Source: Lachnospiraceae bacterium NK3A20 (GTDB lineage Bacteria; Bacillota; Clostridia; Lachnospirales; Lachnospiraceae). From it: a stretch of 35,784 nucleotides of DNA. The notes beneath the pieces were generated by a model that was not told where the DNA came from, made no database searches, and saw only the letters and a list, made by a program, of their open reading frames with translations. Every line of letters begins with the position of its first letter. Positions within the stretch are counted from its first letter, which is position 1. Positions 21,897 to 29,989 of this stretch are shown piece by piece. The stretch is from positions 1 through 35,784 of the forward strand of contig FNQX01000032.1 in assembly GCA_900107575.1 (NCBI GenBank), read 5' to 3'. The position numbers and the translations under genes were made by a program.

Positions 21897-22601
21897 ATGG
21901 CTTCCATTGGCAGTATCATCACGAAATACCGCAAAAACGCAGGACTGAATCAGATCGAACTCGCAAAGCGGCTCACCGACGCGGGATGCCCGACGACCAA
22001 CAAGGCACTCTCCGCATGGGAGCGGGACAAGGCAGAGCCCAGTGTCAGCACGCTGCTGCAACTCTGCCTGATCCTGCAGATCCCGGACATTTACGAGGAA
22101 TACTTCGGCAGCAATCCGAAGAATCCCCTGAGCACGCTGAATGACAGCGGCAAAGAAAAGGTGCTCGACTACATCGAACTGCTGCACTTTTGTCCCTGCT
22201 ACGTGAAGGAGCGCAAGGTCATCCCGTATGCTCCCCGCAGACGTATTCTTCGGCTGTATACGACAAGCGTATCTGCCGGCACCGGAAATTTCCTCGATGA
22301 CGGACAGTATGAAGAGATTGAAGTTGGGGAAGAAATCCCGGAGATTGCCGATTATGGGGTTCGGATCAGCGGAGACAGCATGGAACCGCAGTTCATCGAC
22401 CATCAGGTCGTCTGGGTGCACAGTCAGGAAACGCTGCAAGATGGCGAGATCGGCATCTTCTATCTCAACGGCATGTCCTACTGCAAGCGGCTGGAGCACA
22501 TACGAAACGATGCCTTTCTGATCTCCTTAAATAAAAAATACGCACCGATTCCGGTGCGTGAGGATGACAGCTTCCGAACCTTCGGGAGGGTAGTTCGGTA
22601 A
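21897..22601 (+). CDS. HTH plus S24 peptidase (LexA/CI-like) repressor
   Basis: A 234-residue two-domain repressor. Residues 4-65 form an XRE helix-turn-helix (GSIITKYRKNAGLNQIELAK, LSAWERDKAEPSVSTLLQL). Residues about 125-230 are the LexA-like S24 domain: cleavage-site region SAGTGNF (A127-G128), nucleophile S161 in GDSMEP and general base K197 in MSYCKRL. Such repressors self-cleave when RecA filaments form and so release SOS-type genes. ATG at 21897 has AGAGAGGT upstream; the frame open from 21792 begins inside the promoter. It is divergent from the Y-family polymerase run and probably controls it and itself. Followed after 42 bases by another XRE gene. Confidence 0.9.
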   Translation: MASIGSIITKYRKNAGLNQIELAKRLTDAGCPTTNKALSAWERDKAEPSVSTLLQLCLILQIPDIYEEYFGSNPKNPLSTLNDSGKEKVLDYIELLHFCPCYVKERKVIPYAPRRRILRLYTTSVSAGTGNFLDDGQYEEIEVGEEIPEIADYGVRISGDSMEPQFIDHQVVWVHSQETLQDGEIGIFYLNGMSYCKRLEHIRNDAFLISLNKKYAPIPVREDDSFRTFGRVVR

Positions 22602-22643
22602 CCAATGATAGACAAAAACGTGATGAGAGGAGGGGTGCAAACT

Positions 22644-22859
22644 ATGGCGGTACAGAACCATCTCAAGGAATGCCGCCTGGCCTCCGGTCAAACGCAGAAC
22701 GAAGTCAGTGAGGCAGTTCAGGTGAGCATCAATACGATCAGCCGCTATGAGCTTGGAGAGAACTGCCCCTCTCTGGAGATGGCCCTCCGCCTCGCGGCTT
22801 ACTACCAAAAGACCATAGAGGAGTTGTTTGAGCTGGAGGATGTGAAGCAAAAGGAATAG
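22644..22859 (+). CDS. Small XRE-family regulator
   Basis: A 71-residue protein that is essentially a single Cro/C1-type helix-turn-helix: MAVQNHLKECRLASGQTQNE then VSEAVQVSINTISRYELGEN and PSLEMALRLAAYYQKTIEEL, ending in a short acidic tail. The size and layout match the YgzD/HipB-like small regulators of mobile elements. ATG at 22644 has GAGGAGGGG nine bases upstream and is preferred over 22605. It lies 42 bases downstream of the S24 repressor on the same strand and may be co-transcribed, perhaps as a Cro-like counterpart; that is inference. Confidence 0.8.
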   Translation: MAVQNHLKECRLASGQTQNEVSEAVQVSINTISRYELGENCPSLEMALRLAAYYQKTIEELFELEDVKQKE

Positions 22860-22873
22860 CAGAAAGTCTTGAT

Positions 22874-23062
22874 TTATGATTGCTGATACTGATCCATCGA
22901 AAGTCCTCTGATTATGGGTTCATTTTTCCTCTCAGAAACTTCAATCCAATCTCCCACATTAAATCCGGCCTCTACCAACCATTTGCCGTTAAGAATAATC
23001 GGTGGCTTATCAGCGCGATCACCATTTGAATTCAAATAATCTCCGTTTCTATAAACTTTCAT
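22874..23062 (-). CDS. SymE-like small protein
   Basis: A 62-residue protein, MKVYRNGDYLNSNGDRADKP then PIILNGKWLVEAGFNVGDWI and EVSERKNEPIIRGLSMDQYQ. The block ILNGKWLVEAGFNVGDWIEV is the core of SymE-type, AbrB-fold related proteins (type I toxin-antitoxin toxins that act on nucleic acid in E. coli). The ribosome binding site is weak. The start ATG overlaps, as ATGA, the stop of a 16-codon frame (MRLSHPNPVKRSEYTI), so translation may be coupled to that leader. No antisense RNA can be called from sequence alone. It converges with the small XRE gene, 14 bases apart. Confidence 0.6.
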   Translation of the reverse strand: MKVYRNGDYLNSNGDRADKPPIILNGKWLVEAGFNVGDWIEVSERKNEPIIRGLSMDQYQQS

Positions 23063-23224
23063 ATGGTGTATTCACTTCTCTTCACCGGGTTCGGATGGGA
23101 CAATCTCATACACTTCTGTTACAGTCGTTCTCTTTTATTCCTTCAATTGCCCCTATCGGCAGATTCAATACGCCTACCGAATTCAGCCCGACGAAAAAAT
23201 CCATCCCCGTATGCAGCAGAATTG

Positions 23225-23482
23225 CTAAAGGATAAAGCCAAACTTTCCCCTTATCTTTGCAAACATAGAATATAAAAGCTGCACGGACTTTCTCTGCGGC
23301 ATGACAGCTCTGATGCCGCTGTAATCATGCGGTACAATTAGCTGCGCAAGCGCATCATAGGCATCACAAATACAATGCTGGCCCAGTCTCTGAAAGAACT
23401 GTAACTCAGTTGAAAGATATCCGACACAAGATTCACTATCTTTTGCAAAGGTTGAAGCATAGAATAGTATTTGACGTGGGTA
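23225..23482 (-). other. Open minus-strand frame without start codon (possible gene remnant)
   Basis: About 85 codons are open from a TAA near 23485 to TAG at 23225-23227, with no ATG, GTG or TTG near the beginning. It includes FAKDSESCVGYLSTELQFFQ, then HCICDAYDALAQLIVPHDYS and MPQRKSVQLLYSMFAKIRGK, which reads like real protein rather than noise. I do not recognise the family. It overlaps the small plus-strand frame at 23410-23595, so at most one of them is expressed. The stretch 23063-23224 shows no supported gene. Confidence 0.3.
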
Positions 23483-23595
23483 TTAAACTGTTCGTCTTAC
23501 GCAAAGGAGATGAGATCGGCAGATGGAACAGAGAGGCTATATTTACTTTAAATATCAGCTATGAGAAGAATGATACACGAAGGGAGAATAAATGA
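23410..23595 (+). CDS. Possible small upstream protein, start uncertain
   Basis: A 61-codon frame from a TTG, MKDIRHKIHYLLQRLKHRIV then FDVGIKLFVLRKGDEIGRWN and REAIFTLNISYEKNDTRREN. No family recognised and no good ribosome binding site. The reason to mention it is that its TGA (23593-23595) overlaps the likely ATG (23592-23594) of the next gene as ATGA, with GGGAG placed for that ATG. That overlap may be chance. It competes with a minus-strand open frame over the same bases. Confidence 0.25.
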   Translation: MKDIRHKIHYLLQRLKHRIVFDVGIKLFVLRKGDEIGRWNREAIFTLNISYEKNDTRRENK

Positions 23596-24366
23596 AGCGC
23601 ATATTTGAGAATACAGGGGGTCAGCTATAATGTTACAGACAAATATCAGTTATATATTGACAGAGAGGGAATCTCTTATGTGTCGGCAAACGGAAAAAAG
23701 TCTTTGAATATCAAATTTGCAGACGTTGGCTCCATTGTACCTCTCAGATACTGCAGTTCAAATCAGAGTTACTCGATATTATTTCGCGATTATAACGGGA
23801 AAAATATGAAAGAAGAGATAGAAACGGACGTCCAATACGGGAACGGTTATAACAATATCCAGGAGACAAAATCTATTCTGATTGCCTTCGCGGAAAGCAA
23901 ACTGACCAGCGCTTTTCCTGACAATATAGATTTTCTTGATATACAACTTGCATTCAATATAAAGGAGAAGGAGATCCGATTGAAAGATGGCACGATTATC
24001 GGAGCTGTACATCAGGTGAAGCTCACGGATATACGCAGAGTCAAGTGTGTTGGCAATGGCACCTTGAATAGTCTTCTTATTTATAAAAAGGACAAGGGCG
24101 GATTCCTGGATGCGCCGGATATGAGAATCCCAGTTAATGAATTAACACTGCCGGTACTGGAAATGGCCATGGTAAGAAATACAGGCAGAGGTATTGATTT
24201 CAGCCAGGGCAACGGATTTGATCAGAAGACAAGTGAGTATATAGTAGCCCGATATATGAATTCTACCTTCTTTGTAAACGAAGACGGAAGTATTACGGAT
24301 GATTGGCATCGAATAGCTTATGAACATGTTCACTCCTGCCAGTCAGATATCGAAATCTCTGTATAA
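23592..24366 (+). pseudogene. Unknown protein with frameshift in an N-terminal G run
   Basis: A ribosome binding site GGGAG and ATG at 23592 open the frame MKRIFENTGGQL, which stops after 12 codons. If the run of five G at about 23626-23630 had four, the frame would continue as MKRIFENTGVSYNVTDKYQL into a 250-residue protein that is otherwise open to 24366. Without this the long frame has only a TTG at 23605 with no Shine-Dalgarno. The protein is beta-rich and soluble: YIDREGISYVSANGKKSLNI, IKEKEIRLKDGTIIGAVHQV, KLTDIRRVKCVGNGTLNSLL. No family recognised; the repeated KxxDIRRV/FADVGSIV strands hint at PH-like domains, which is weak inference. It precedes two membrane protein genes on the same strand. 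Confidence 0.5.
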
Positions 24367-24368
24367 CC

Positions 24369-24749
24369 ATGAAGAAACTACTGAAATGGCTTTTGGGAAT
24401 CCTAATCGGCCTTGCCGTGATTGTGATGGTGGACATGATGGTCTGCATTCACCAATATGGAAAAGGAGTAGTCACCCCCTGGCAGGTGATGGAAGTCAAT
24501 CTTTTCCGTAAGACGGTTGTGCTGGAAGAACAGGATCAGGAAGTGCTGTTCCTGACCGATCACGATTGGACGGGCGATGACCTTTTAGATCTTGGCTGCA
24601 GGGAAACAGACCGCATGGGAGATGTTGGATATTATATCGCGCCAGACGGAACAGAGTTTAGTGTTGATGACATGAATGAATGGTGTTTCTTCTTTCGGAT
24701 GCATAACATAAAAGGCATTACGCTGGAACAGCTCGGATTAGATCCCTGA
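24369..24749 (+). CDS. Unknown protein with N-terminal membrane anchor
   Basis: A 126-residue protein. Residues 4-27 (LLKWLLGILIGLAVIVMVDM) form one hydrophobic segment after a KK start, so it is a single-pass anchor or uncleaved signal. The rest is an acidic extracytoplasmic domain with LEEQDQEVLFLTDHDWTGDD and GDVGYYIAPDGTEFSVDDMN. No family recognised. The ATG lies three bases after the stop of the preceding frame, so the two are probably one transcript. No adjacent strong Shine-Dalgarno is present, which fits translational coupling. Confidence 0.6.
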   Translation: MKKLLKWLLGILIGLAVIVMVDMMVCIHQYGKGVVTPWQVMEVNLFRKTVVLEEQDQEVLFLTDHDWTGDDLLDLGCRETDRMGDVGYYIAPDGTEFSVDDMNEWCFFFRMHNIKGITLEQLGLDP

Positions 24750-24799
24750 ATCATAGAAACGGGTATGCGGAAAACGCATGCAGAAGGAAAGCGGGTGGA

Positions 24800-25423
24800 A
24801 TGGAAGTTGAAATGAAACAGGACAAAACCAGCAAACGAATCAATACATTCGTTAAATGGATGGCTTTCCTGGCGGTGTCGCTGATTATCGGGAACATCGT
24901 GCTTTGGATTGCGGCTGACTACGGGAATCATCCGTATCTCTTCTTCCTGAAGGACCTGATCGCGTGGATCACTGGGATTAACCTTCTTCTCCTCATCCTT
25001 CTTCTGTGGGTTGGCCGGCGTCACAGCATTGCCTGCCGTCTGGGGCAAAACAGTCCTGAAGAAGTGAAAGAAGCGGCTTTGGAGAAGGCGCGCATATCCC
25101 GAAAGGAGCTCCTCATCATGTTCGCGGGGCTGTCCCTGCTGTTTTTTGTAATCTTTTCCGGACCCACGACGCTGCTGGATCTTCCGTATCTCGACAATCC
25201 GCCGGAAAACCGGATCAGCTCTCCATATCTTGAATATTATGATAGCATCCCTTATGTGGGACATACGAACCTGGAAGGCACGGATGAGGAAGGACATACG
25301 GTCAGCCTGCGTCTGAGCCGGTATGAGATCCGTCAGTTTAATAAGAGGACAGACAAAGATGCCCCTGTGCGGGTTTATTATATGCCGCACAGAAAGTACC
25401 TCCTGTATTTTAAGGATCTGTGA
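24800..25423 (+). CDS. Unknown three-segment membrane protein
   Basis: A 207-residue protein with hydrophobic segments at about residues 19-40 (WMAFLAVSLIIGNIVLWIAA), 50-70 (LIAWITGINLLLLILLLWVG) and 105-125 (LLIMFAGLSLLFFVIFSG), then an extracytoplasmic or cytoplasmic C-terminal domain with PYVGHTNLEGTDEEGHTVSL and PVRVYYMPHRKYLLY. The C-terminal part, in which a polypeptide value is checked against YYMPHRKYLL, looks like the small beta domains found in DUF3592-type membrane proteins, only a weak resemblance. Start ATG at 24800 follows GGGTGG. It is the last of three plus-strand genes; a convergent gene set begins at 25538. Confidence 0.6.
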   Translation: MEVEMKQDKTSKRINTFVKWMAFLAVSLIIGNIVLWIAADYGNHPYLFFLKDLIAWITGINLLLLILLLWVGRRHSIACRLGQNSPEEVKEAALEKARISRKELLIMFAGLSLLFFVIFSGPTTLLDLPYLDNPPENRISSPYLEYYDSIPYVGHTNLEGTDEEGHTVSLRLSRYEIRQFNKRTDKDAPVRVYYMPHRKYLLYFKDL

Positions 25424-25537
25424 AACACGGATAAGTATGTCAGAAAGGGACATGAACCGTTCAAGAATATTCATGACTATGATGTAGCTATAACGGTCGG
25501 TACTACAGATGCCAGTAAGGCACGGCTCTTTATGGGA

Positions 25538-26341
25538 TTATTGTATCGTTGCTTTTCCGGTTACGGTATCAAAAGGAATGTTCTTTCGCCTGTCACAGAG
25601 CTTCCATTCCGCATGCCGCCAGTACCAGCGCACAGAAGACTTCTCATCGTATGACAGCTCAGCCTGCACCCGGGGCGATGCACTTCCCGCTTTTTCTTCG
25701 TCTGACGACCTGCCGATTTCTTCAGCAGGCAGTTCCACAACACCCATATCCACCGGCAGATTCAATTCTGTGAGCTTCTGGAGAAGGAGGGCATACTTTT
25801 GATCAGAGATCGACTGCTCCACATAGATGCATAAAGCATTGCTGTGATGATGGTACAGGCGCCTCTTAAAGTCTTCGTAGCTTTCCGGCTTCCCGGCAAA
25901 TTCACTGTACAGATCCATATCAATGTCGTAGAGTTCATCGCTGACCTTCTCCACAATCCCTTTCAGTTCTGCCATAAGTTCATCCCTGTACAAAATAAAC
26001 GGAAACGAATCGCAGATGACCTTCCTGCTTTTATCTGCATAGCCGTCAAATTTTTTCCCATCTGAAGTCTTTCCCGAGAAGGTATAGATATCATTTGACA
26101 ACTCGGCTCTTTCAAGACCATTTCCGTCAATATAATCGCGGAAAGCGTTCTGATCAGCGCCACTCACGGGGGCAAATTTGATGAGCTGTAAGTCTTCTAT
26201 CCCATATTTCTGCTCGATCTGCCTTTTTATCATCCACCTTGAGAGAACTCTTGTCGTCCGGTAAAATATGCCAACCCCCAGAAAAGCCATCCCCACCAGG
26301 ATGCAGATGAAAGGTATCCTTTTTCGCTTTTTAAGAGCCAT
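25538..26341 (-). CDS. Unknown protein with N-terminal membrane anchor
   Basis: A 267-residue protein. KKRKRIPFICILVGMAFLGVG at the start is a positively charged, single membrane anchor; the rest is predicted outside the membrane: RQIEQKYGIEDLQLIKFAPV, NDIYTFSGKTSDGKKFDGYA, DDIDMDLY-like acidic helices and a C-terminal SYDEKSSVRWYWRHAEWKLC. No family recognised. Start has AGGAGAG eight bases upstream. It is the last of four minus-strand genes from 29207 to 25538 that all encode membrane or lipoproteins, so a shared surface function is likely, but I cannot name it. Confidence 0.65.
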   Translation of the reverse strand: MALKKRKRIPFICILVGMAFLGVGIFYRTTRVLSRWMIKRQIEQKYGIEDLQLIKFAPVSGADQNAFRDYIDGNGLERAELSNDIYTFSGKTSDGKKFDGYADKSRKVICDSFPFILYRDELMAELKGIVEKVSDELYDIDMDLYSEFAGKPESYEDFKRRLYHHHSNALCIYVEQSISDQKYALLLQKLTELNLPVDMGVVELPAEEIGRSSDEEKAGSASPRVQAELSYDEKSSVRWYWRHAEWKLCDRRKNIPFDTVTGKATIQ

Positions 26342-26429
26342 GCAAATCTCTCCTGATGTGAATTTAACTTCCGCTTATCATACCTGCCTTTGCCCTCAGC
26401 CGTACTGCATGCTATTGTTTTTCCTCAGG

Positions 26430-27656
26430 TCAAGTGAGTTCCGTCATGTCAACGCCGGCCTCTGCGACAGGAGTATCTGCATAAGGAAATTTCCCTCCGG
26501 GCGTCTCCGGATAAAGGGCCAGCTTAATGATTCCCAAGCGAGTGGCATTCCGCTCATAGTTGGTACAACACTGCGCTTGCAGCTGATATTTCTTCCCGCC
26601 ACAGGTCACCACTGCCCGGAAGCCGACATAATAGGTTCCGAATCCCGACTGTATATGATTATCTCCTTCCGAATCCGGCAGATAACTCATAGAGGTTGCG
26701 CCGGTCCCTTGATCTTTCTCTATTTCTGTAATCTGCACACTATCTGAAGATTCGATAAATAACTGCAGCAGCTGATGGATTTCCTGCTCTGTCTTTGGCT
26801 TCACATCAAGAATCGTCTTAGAATACAGGTCCTTTAGTTGCTTCTCGTCCCGCTTGTTCAGGCAATCCTCGATTTTCTTTGCTGTCTTCTCACTGTACTT
26901 CTGCGGAGCTTCCCCCGCATCATTTTGTACCGTCACAGGCCCTGTCTGATAGCCCGGCCCTGTGATGGTCTCATCATAGGAGGCTGTTCTTTGAGGCGTC
27001 GGAAGCGCAACCTCCAGAGTCAGTGCCTCTTCTCCTGCAAAGATGCCGCATGGCGATGTTCCCTGCTCCTGTCCCTGTGTGTCCGGTCTGGCCGCAAAGG
27101 AAAATCCCTTTTGCTGATACAAGGCATCCTCCACGATGCTGACGGACCATATGCCCCGGAAAGCCGGATTTTCCTCTTCCGGAGAATGAGTGACAAAAAA
27201 GAGATGGTAGCGTCTGGCATTGGCATCCGCTTCTTTTTGCCGGGACAGATGGTCACTCACATAGACAGTATATTCGGAGGCAATTACGCCGTGACCATAC
27301 TGTTCTTCAGATACTTGGTCAAAGTTGGTCCAATATCCGCCTGTATAGTCATGCAGCTTTTTCCAGTTTGATTCCAGAGAATTTGCCCCCAGCATGGAAC
27401 TTAACAGTTCCTGGCCAAACAGGTCATGGAAGTCATATGGATTTTGGGCCCCGTCCGCAATCACACGCATCCACTTGTCTGCTGAGGTATCTTTCCCATA
27501 GGACTTCTTTATGTTCTTATCTAATTTGCCCAATTCTTCCAGCGCTTTTTCTTTTGCGGTTTGCCTTATTTTTTCTGCACGGATACCACAGGCAGAAAGA
27601 GAACAGCAGAGGATCAGTGCCAAAATCAGTACGCGTGCCTTCCAACTCCTTGGCAT
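26430..27656 (-). CDS. Unknown lipoprotein
   Basis: A 408-residue exported protein. The signal MPRSWKARVLILALILCCSL ends in the lipobox LSAC-G (Cys at residue 23), so it should be lipid-anchored on the cell surface. The body is soluble with YGKDTSADKWMRVIADGAQN, HDYTGGYWTNFDQVSEEQYG, YTVYVSDHLSRQKEADANAR and LPDSEGDNHIQSGFGTYYVG followed by YQLQAQCCTNYERNATRLGI. No enzymatic motif recognised. GGAAGGGAAA serves as ribosome binding site. It is third in the four-gene minus-strand run; the paired domains and size suggest a sensing or adhesion role only by inference. Confidence 0.7.
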   Translation of the reverse strand: MPRSWKARVLILALILCCSLSACGIRAEKIRQTAKEKALEELGKLDKNIKKSYGKDTSADKWMRVIADGAQNPYDFHDLFGQELLSSMLGANSLESNWKKLHDYTGGYWTNFDQVSEEQYGHGVIASEYTVYVSDHLSRQKEADANARRYHLFFVTHSPEEENPAFRGIWSVSIVEDALYQQKGFSFAARPDTQGQEQGTSPCGIFAGEEALTLEVALPTPQRTASYDETITGPGYQTGPVTVQNDAGEAPQKYSEKTAKKIEDCLNKRDEKQLKDLYSKTILDVKPKTEQEIHQLLQLFIESSDSVQITEIEKDQGTGATSMSYLPDSEGDNHIQSGFGTYYVGFRAVVTCGGKKYQLQAQCCTNYERNATRLGIIKLALYPETPGGKFPYADTPVAEAGVDMTELT

Positions 27657-27743
27657 AACTTGTTTCCCTTCCTTAGTTCTTGTATTTCAGCAGTTTCCCA
27701 CCTTATGTACATAAGGTCTCGTTACTGACACCCTGCCCTCGTA

Positions 27744-28244
27744 TCAATACTGCGAAGAAGGAAGCAGCCTTCTGATTTCACGGATTTCCATGACTTGCAG
27801 CGTGCAGATGACAAGCTGGTCGACAACAATGCCCAGCACCAAAAAGGAACGAAAACGCAGAAAGAAAAGTATCAGCAGATATCCAAGTGCCATAATCCCA
27901 TTACACAAAATCCGTCCCGTTGTATTCTTGAGATCATCCCTGCTGTAAGGCAGATTCTGATGCTTTTTTAAAGAAGCTTTCCCTAAAAGACAGGAGATGA
28001 GAGAAAGAGCAAAAACGACGCCTGCCATCCCCGCGATAAAAGGCGCCAGGACTGAAAAGACCCCTCCCAGAGCCCGTAGTATGATAGGAATGAAAGCCAT
28101 ATAGTCATTAGGAACCGGCATCCGGATATAGTGTGCCCCCCATAGGGCAAGGACTATTACACCGAATGCAATGAAAGCGCTGAAGACAGCCAGAAATCCG
28201 TTTAGAATGGTTCCAATTCTTATCCAGTTCTTGATTTTCGCCAT
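27744..28244 (-). CDS. Unknown four-segment membrane protein
   Basis: A 166-residue integral membrane protein. Hydrophobic segments are at about residues 10-33 (IGTILNGFLAVFSAFIAFGV), 48-90 (two: FIPIILRALGGVFSVLAPFI, AGMAGVVFALSLISCLLG) and 113-150 (NGIMALGYLLILFFLRFRSF, LVLGIVVDQLVICTL). It ends in a short charged tail, MEIREIRRLLPSSQY. No family recognised. AGGAACTG precedes the ATG. Position in the middle of the minus-strand membrane/lipoprotein run suggests it is part of the same machinery. Confidence 0.65.
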   Translation of the reverse strand: MAKIKNWIRIGTILNGFLAVFSAFIAFGVIVLALWGAHYIRMPVPNDYMAFIPIILRALGGVFSVLAPFIAGMAGVVFALSLISCLLGKASLKKHQNLPYSRDDLKNTTGRILCNGIMALGYLLILFFLRFRSFLVLGIVVDQLVICTLQVMEIREIRRLLPSSQY

Positions 28245-28295
28245 AGGCAGTTCCTTTCCGTCTGCTCAATCTTTTCCCTGTTCGCAGCAAACCAT

Positions 28296-29207
28296 TCAAG
28301 GTGTAACGTCCTGTTTCTTGTCTGTATTGGAAATTCCATGGATTTTGACGGCTTTGGGATTCAGATCAGTATTCAAACCAGCGATGAGCCAGAAATATCC
28401 GGTACTGCCGTCTCTAAGGGAAAACGGAATTATTTTTGTGCAAGGGATCCCGTCTATCCTCACCTGATCCATGTCCGGATAACAGGAAAATCCCCAGGCA
28501 AACAGCGTATCCGCCTCGGGCAGCACACTATTTCTGGCAAGAGAGGCCGACAGGTCTGCCCGAAAGGTCTCCTCATCGGAATAAGAATCTAAAAAACAGG
28601 CCGCAGACATTTCTCTTGTCCCCATGTTGTAATAACGGCCCTTTTCCTTATAGATATCCAGACTGAGGATCTTCAAAGACATATAGAAAGGATCTTTTTC
28701 CTGGTAAGACCCCTTTTTAACATTTTCAGGAAAAGGACGCTGATAAAAAATGCTGATGGAGTGTGAATCTTCAAACCGGTAGAATTCCTGATATTCCGCA
28801 TCCAGCTTTGTGTTTTGGATGATTTCATCTACGGAAGCATAGTCTTTTGAGAAAATATCATTTTGATAGGAGAACGTATTGGCATTTGCTCCGGTCAGAA
28901 TACCTGTATGACTTTCCATCCGATTGAGCTGAACTGCTAAAAGGGCGTACACAGAAACATAGACAAGCACGATGAGAATCAAAAACTTTTTTGAGGCCAG
29001 AAATTTTCCAGCCTTGCATGATAGCAGAACAGAGACCAGAAGCACCAGGATAAACATAGGAAGAAAGACCCAGCCCTGCTTAGAATGCGGCAATCCAAGC
29101 CCAGTACCGATTTCTGTACAAAGAAGGAGTAATCCGGTCACGAAAAAGAACATCCGAATGCCGATATGCTTCCTTTTCTGGTTTCTTATTTTCTGTTCTG
29201 CTTTCAT
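28296..29207 (-). CDS. Unknown membrane protein with large extracytoplasmic domain
   Basis: A 303-residue protein with three N-terminal hydrophobic segments (about 18-35 FFFVTGLLLLCTEIGTGLG, 46-64 FLPMFILVLLVSVLLSC and 75-94 FLILIVLVYVSVYALLAVQL) and a 200-residue domain outside: GANANTFSYQNDIFSKDYAS, VKKGSYQEKDPFYMSLKILS, GFSCYPDMDQVRIDGIPCTK and STGYFWLIAGLNTDL. No family recognised. GAGGGGTAGGGC lies before the ATG. It is the first gene of the four-gene minus-strand run ending at 25538, with gaps of about 50 to 90 bases between genes. Confidence 0.65.
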   Translation of the reverse strand: MKAEQKIRNQKRKHIGIRMFFFVTGLLLLCTEIGTGLGLPHSKQGWVFLPMFILVLLVSVLLSCKAGKFLASKKFLILIVLVYVSVYALLAVQLNRMESHTGILTGANANTFSYQNDIFSKDYASVDEIIQNTKLDAEYQEFYRFEDSHSISIFYQRPFPENVKKGSYQEKDPFYMSLKILSLDIYKEKGRYYNMGTREMSAACFLDSYSDEETFRADLSASLARNSVLPEADTLFAWGFSCYPDMDQVRIDGIPCTKIIPFSLRDGSTGYFWLIAGLNTDLNPKAVKIHGISNTDKKQDVTP

Positions 29208-29387
29208 GCCCTACCCCTCTGCACACAACAAAGAAATTAACAGCATATCAGCTGCCATAAAATCCAAAAATCAAAAGATGCTTATATGTAAAAGAGTACA
29301 AGTAAACGGTTCTGTTTTTTTAAAAAATAATATATTTTTACACCAATTTCAATCCGCTTTCCTGTCTGGACGGCGCAAAGAAATCGT

Positions 29388-29656
29388 TTACTGTCTTGTA
29401 CCGTTTCTACTTTTGCTGATAACCGTGATTATGTTGATCGGCAAAAAATCGGCTGATTGGCCAGTCTTTTTATACAGGAGCCCTTCGATAAACTCATTGG
29501 TGATGTCAGCCTTTAACGGGTAATTCAGGCTATCACATTCTCAGCAAGGTTTTAAGAACTCGTTGACAGATGTCTTGCTGCAGCCAGATGCATCTGCAAT
29601 TTCACGGCTGCTGAGGTGGTTCATGAAGTGAAGCTTCAAAACTTTTTGTGATCCAT
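29388..29656 (-). pseudogene. IS21-family IstA fragment (N-terminal HTH), frameshifted
   Basis: From an ATG at 29656 with AGGAG upstream, frames combine to read KVLKLHFMNHLSSREIADAS then GCSKTSVNEFLK, the N-terminal helix-turn-helix of IS21 transposase IstA, and after a shift ECDSLNYPLKADITNEFIEG and LLYKKTGQ, its usual continuation. At least two frameshifts and a stop interrupt it and the integrase core is missing, so it is dead. Nothing else is visible between 29208 and 29387. Confidence 0.65.
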
Positions 29657-29729
29657 AAACAAATCTCCTATAAGATGAATTTCTCCGAAACTGTAAATAC
29701 CATCATTATAGGTTTGGCTATTTACTATG

Positions 29730-29906
29730 ACTCAGACTGGCCGGTGTTCATGTCTACAGTTGGTCGCCGAAGACGGCATAGGTGGCCGTTTCTGGGGACA
29801 ATCTGCAAATACGTCAAAAGGCTTATGGATCACGATACCGCCTAGCTGCAGGATAGTGACTGTGCTCCGGACTTTTGAAAACATCAATACCTACTGCGTT
29901 CAACAT
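29730..29906 (-). pseudogene. IS110-family transposase fragment (N-terminal)
   Basis: From ATG at 29906 the frame reads MLNAVGIDV, the DEDD-type RuvC-like start of IS110 transposases, and after a one-base shift STVTILQLGGIVIHKPFDVF. A following stretch resembles the D-M-x-TG region in yet another frame. Several frameshifts; only about 60 codons survive. It lies opposite in orientation to the C-terminal IS110 piece at 31876-32369, so they come from different copies or an inversion. Confidence 0.6.
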
Positions 29907-29989
29907 AACTGATACCTTCTGACAATAAGTGTGCATGGGATCACCAGATTTCTCACTGCCGATTCAATCTCCTAAAGTATCACACGAGC

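Noticed and set aside
23063-23110. Resemblance to a 5S rRNA 3' region (CTTC...GTTCGG-ATGGGA) on the minus strand
   Set aside because: Only a short discontinuous match; the rest of a 5S gene and its pairing are absent.
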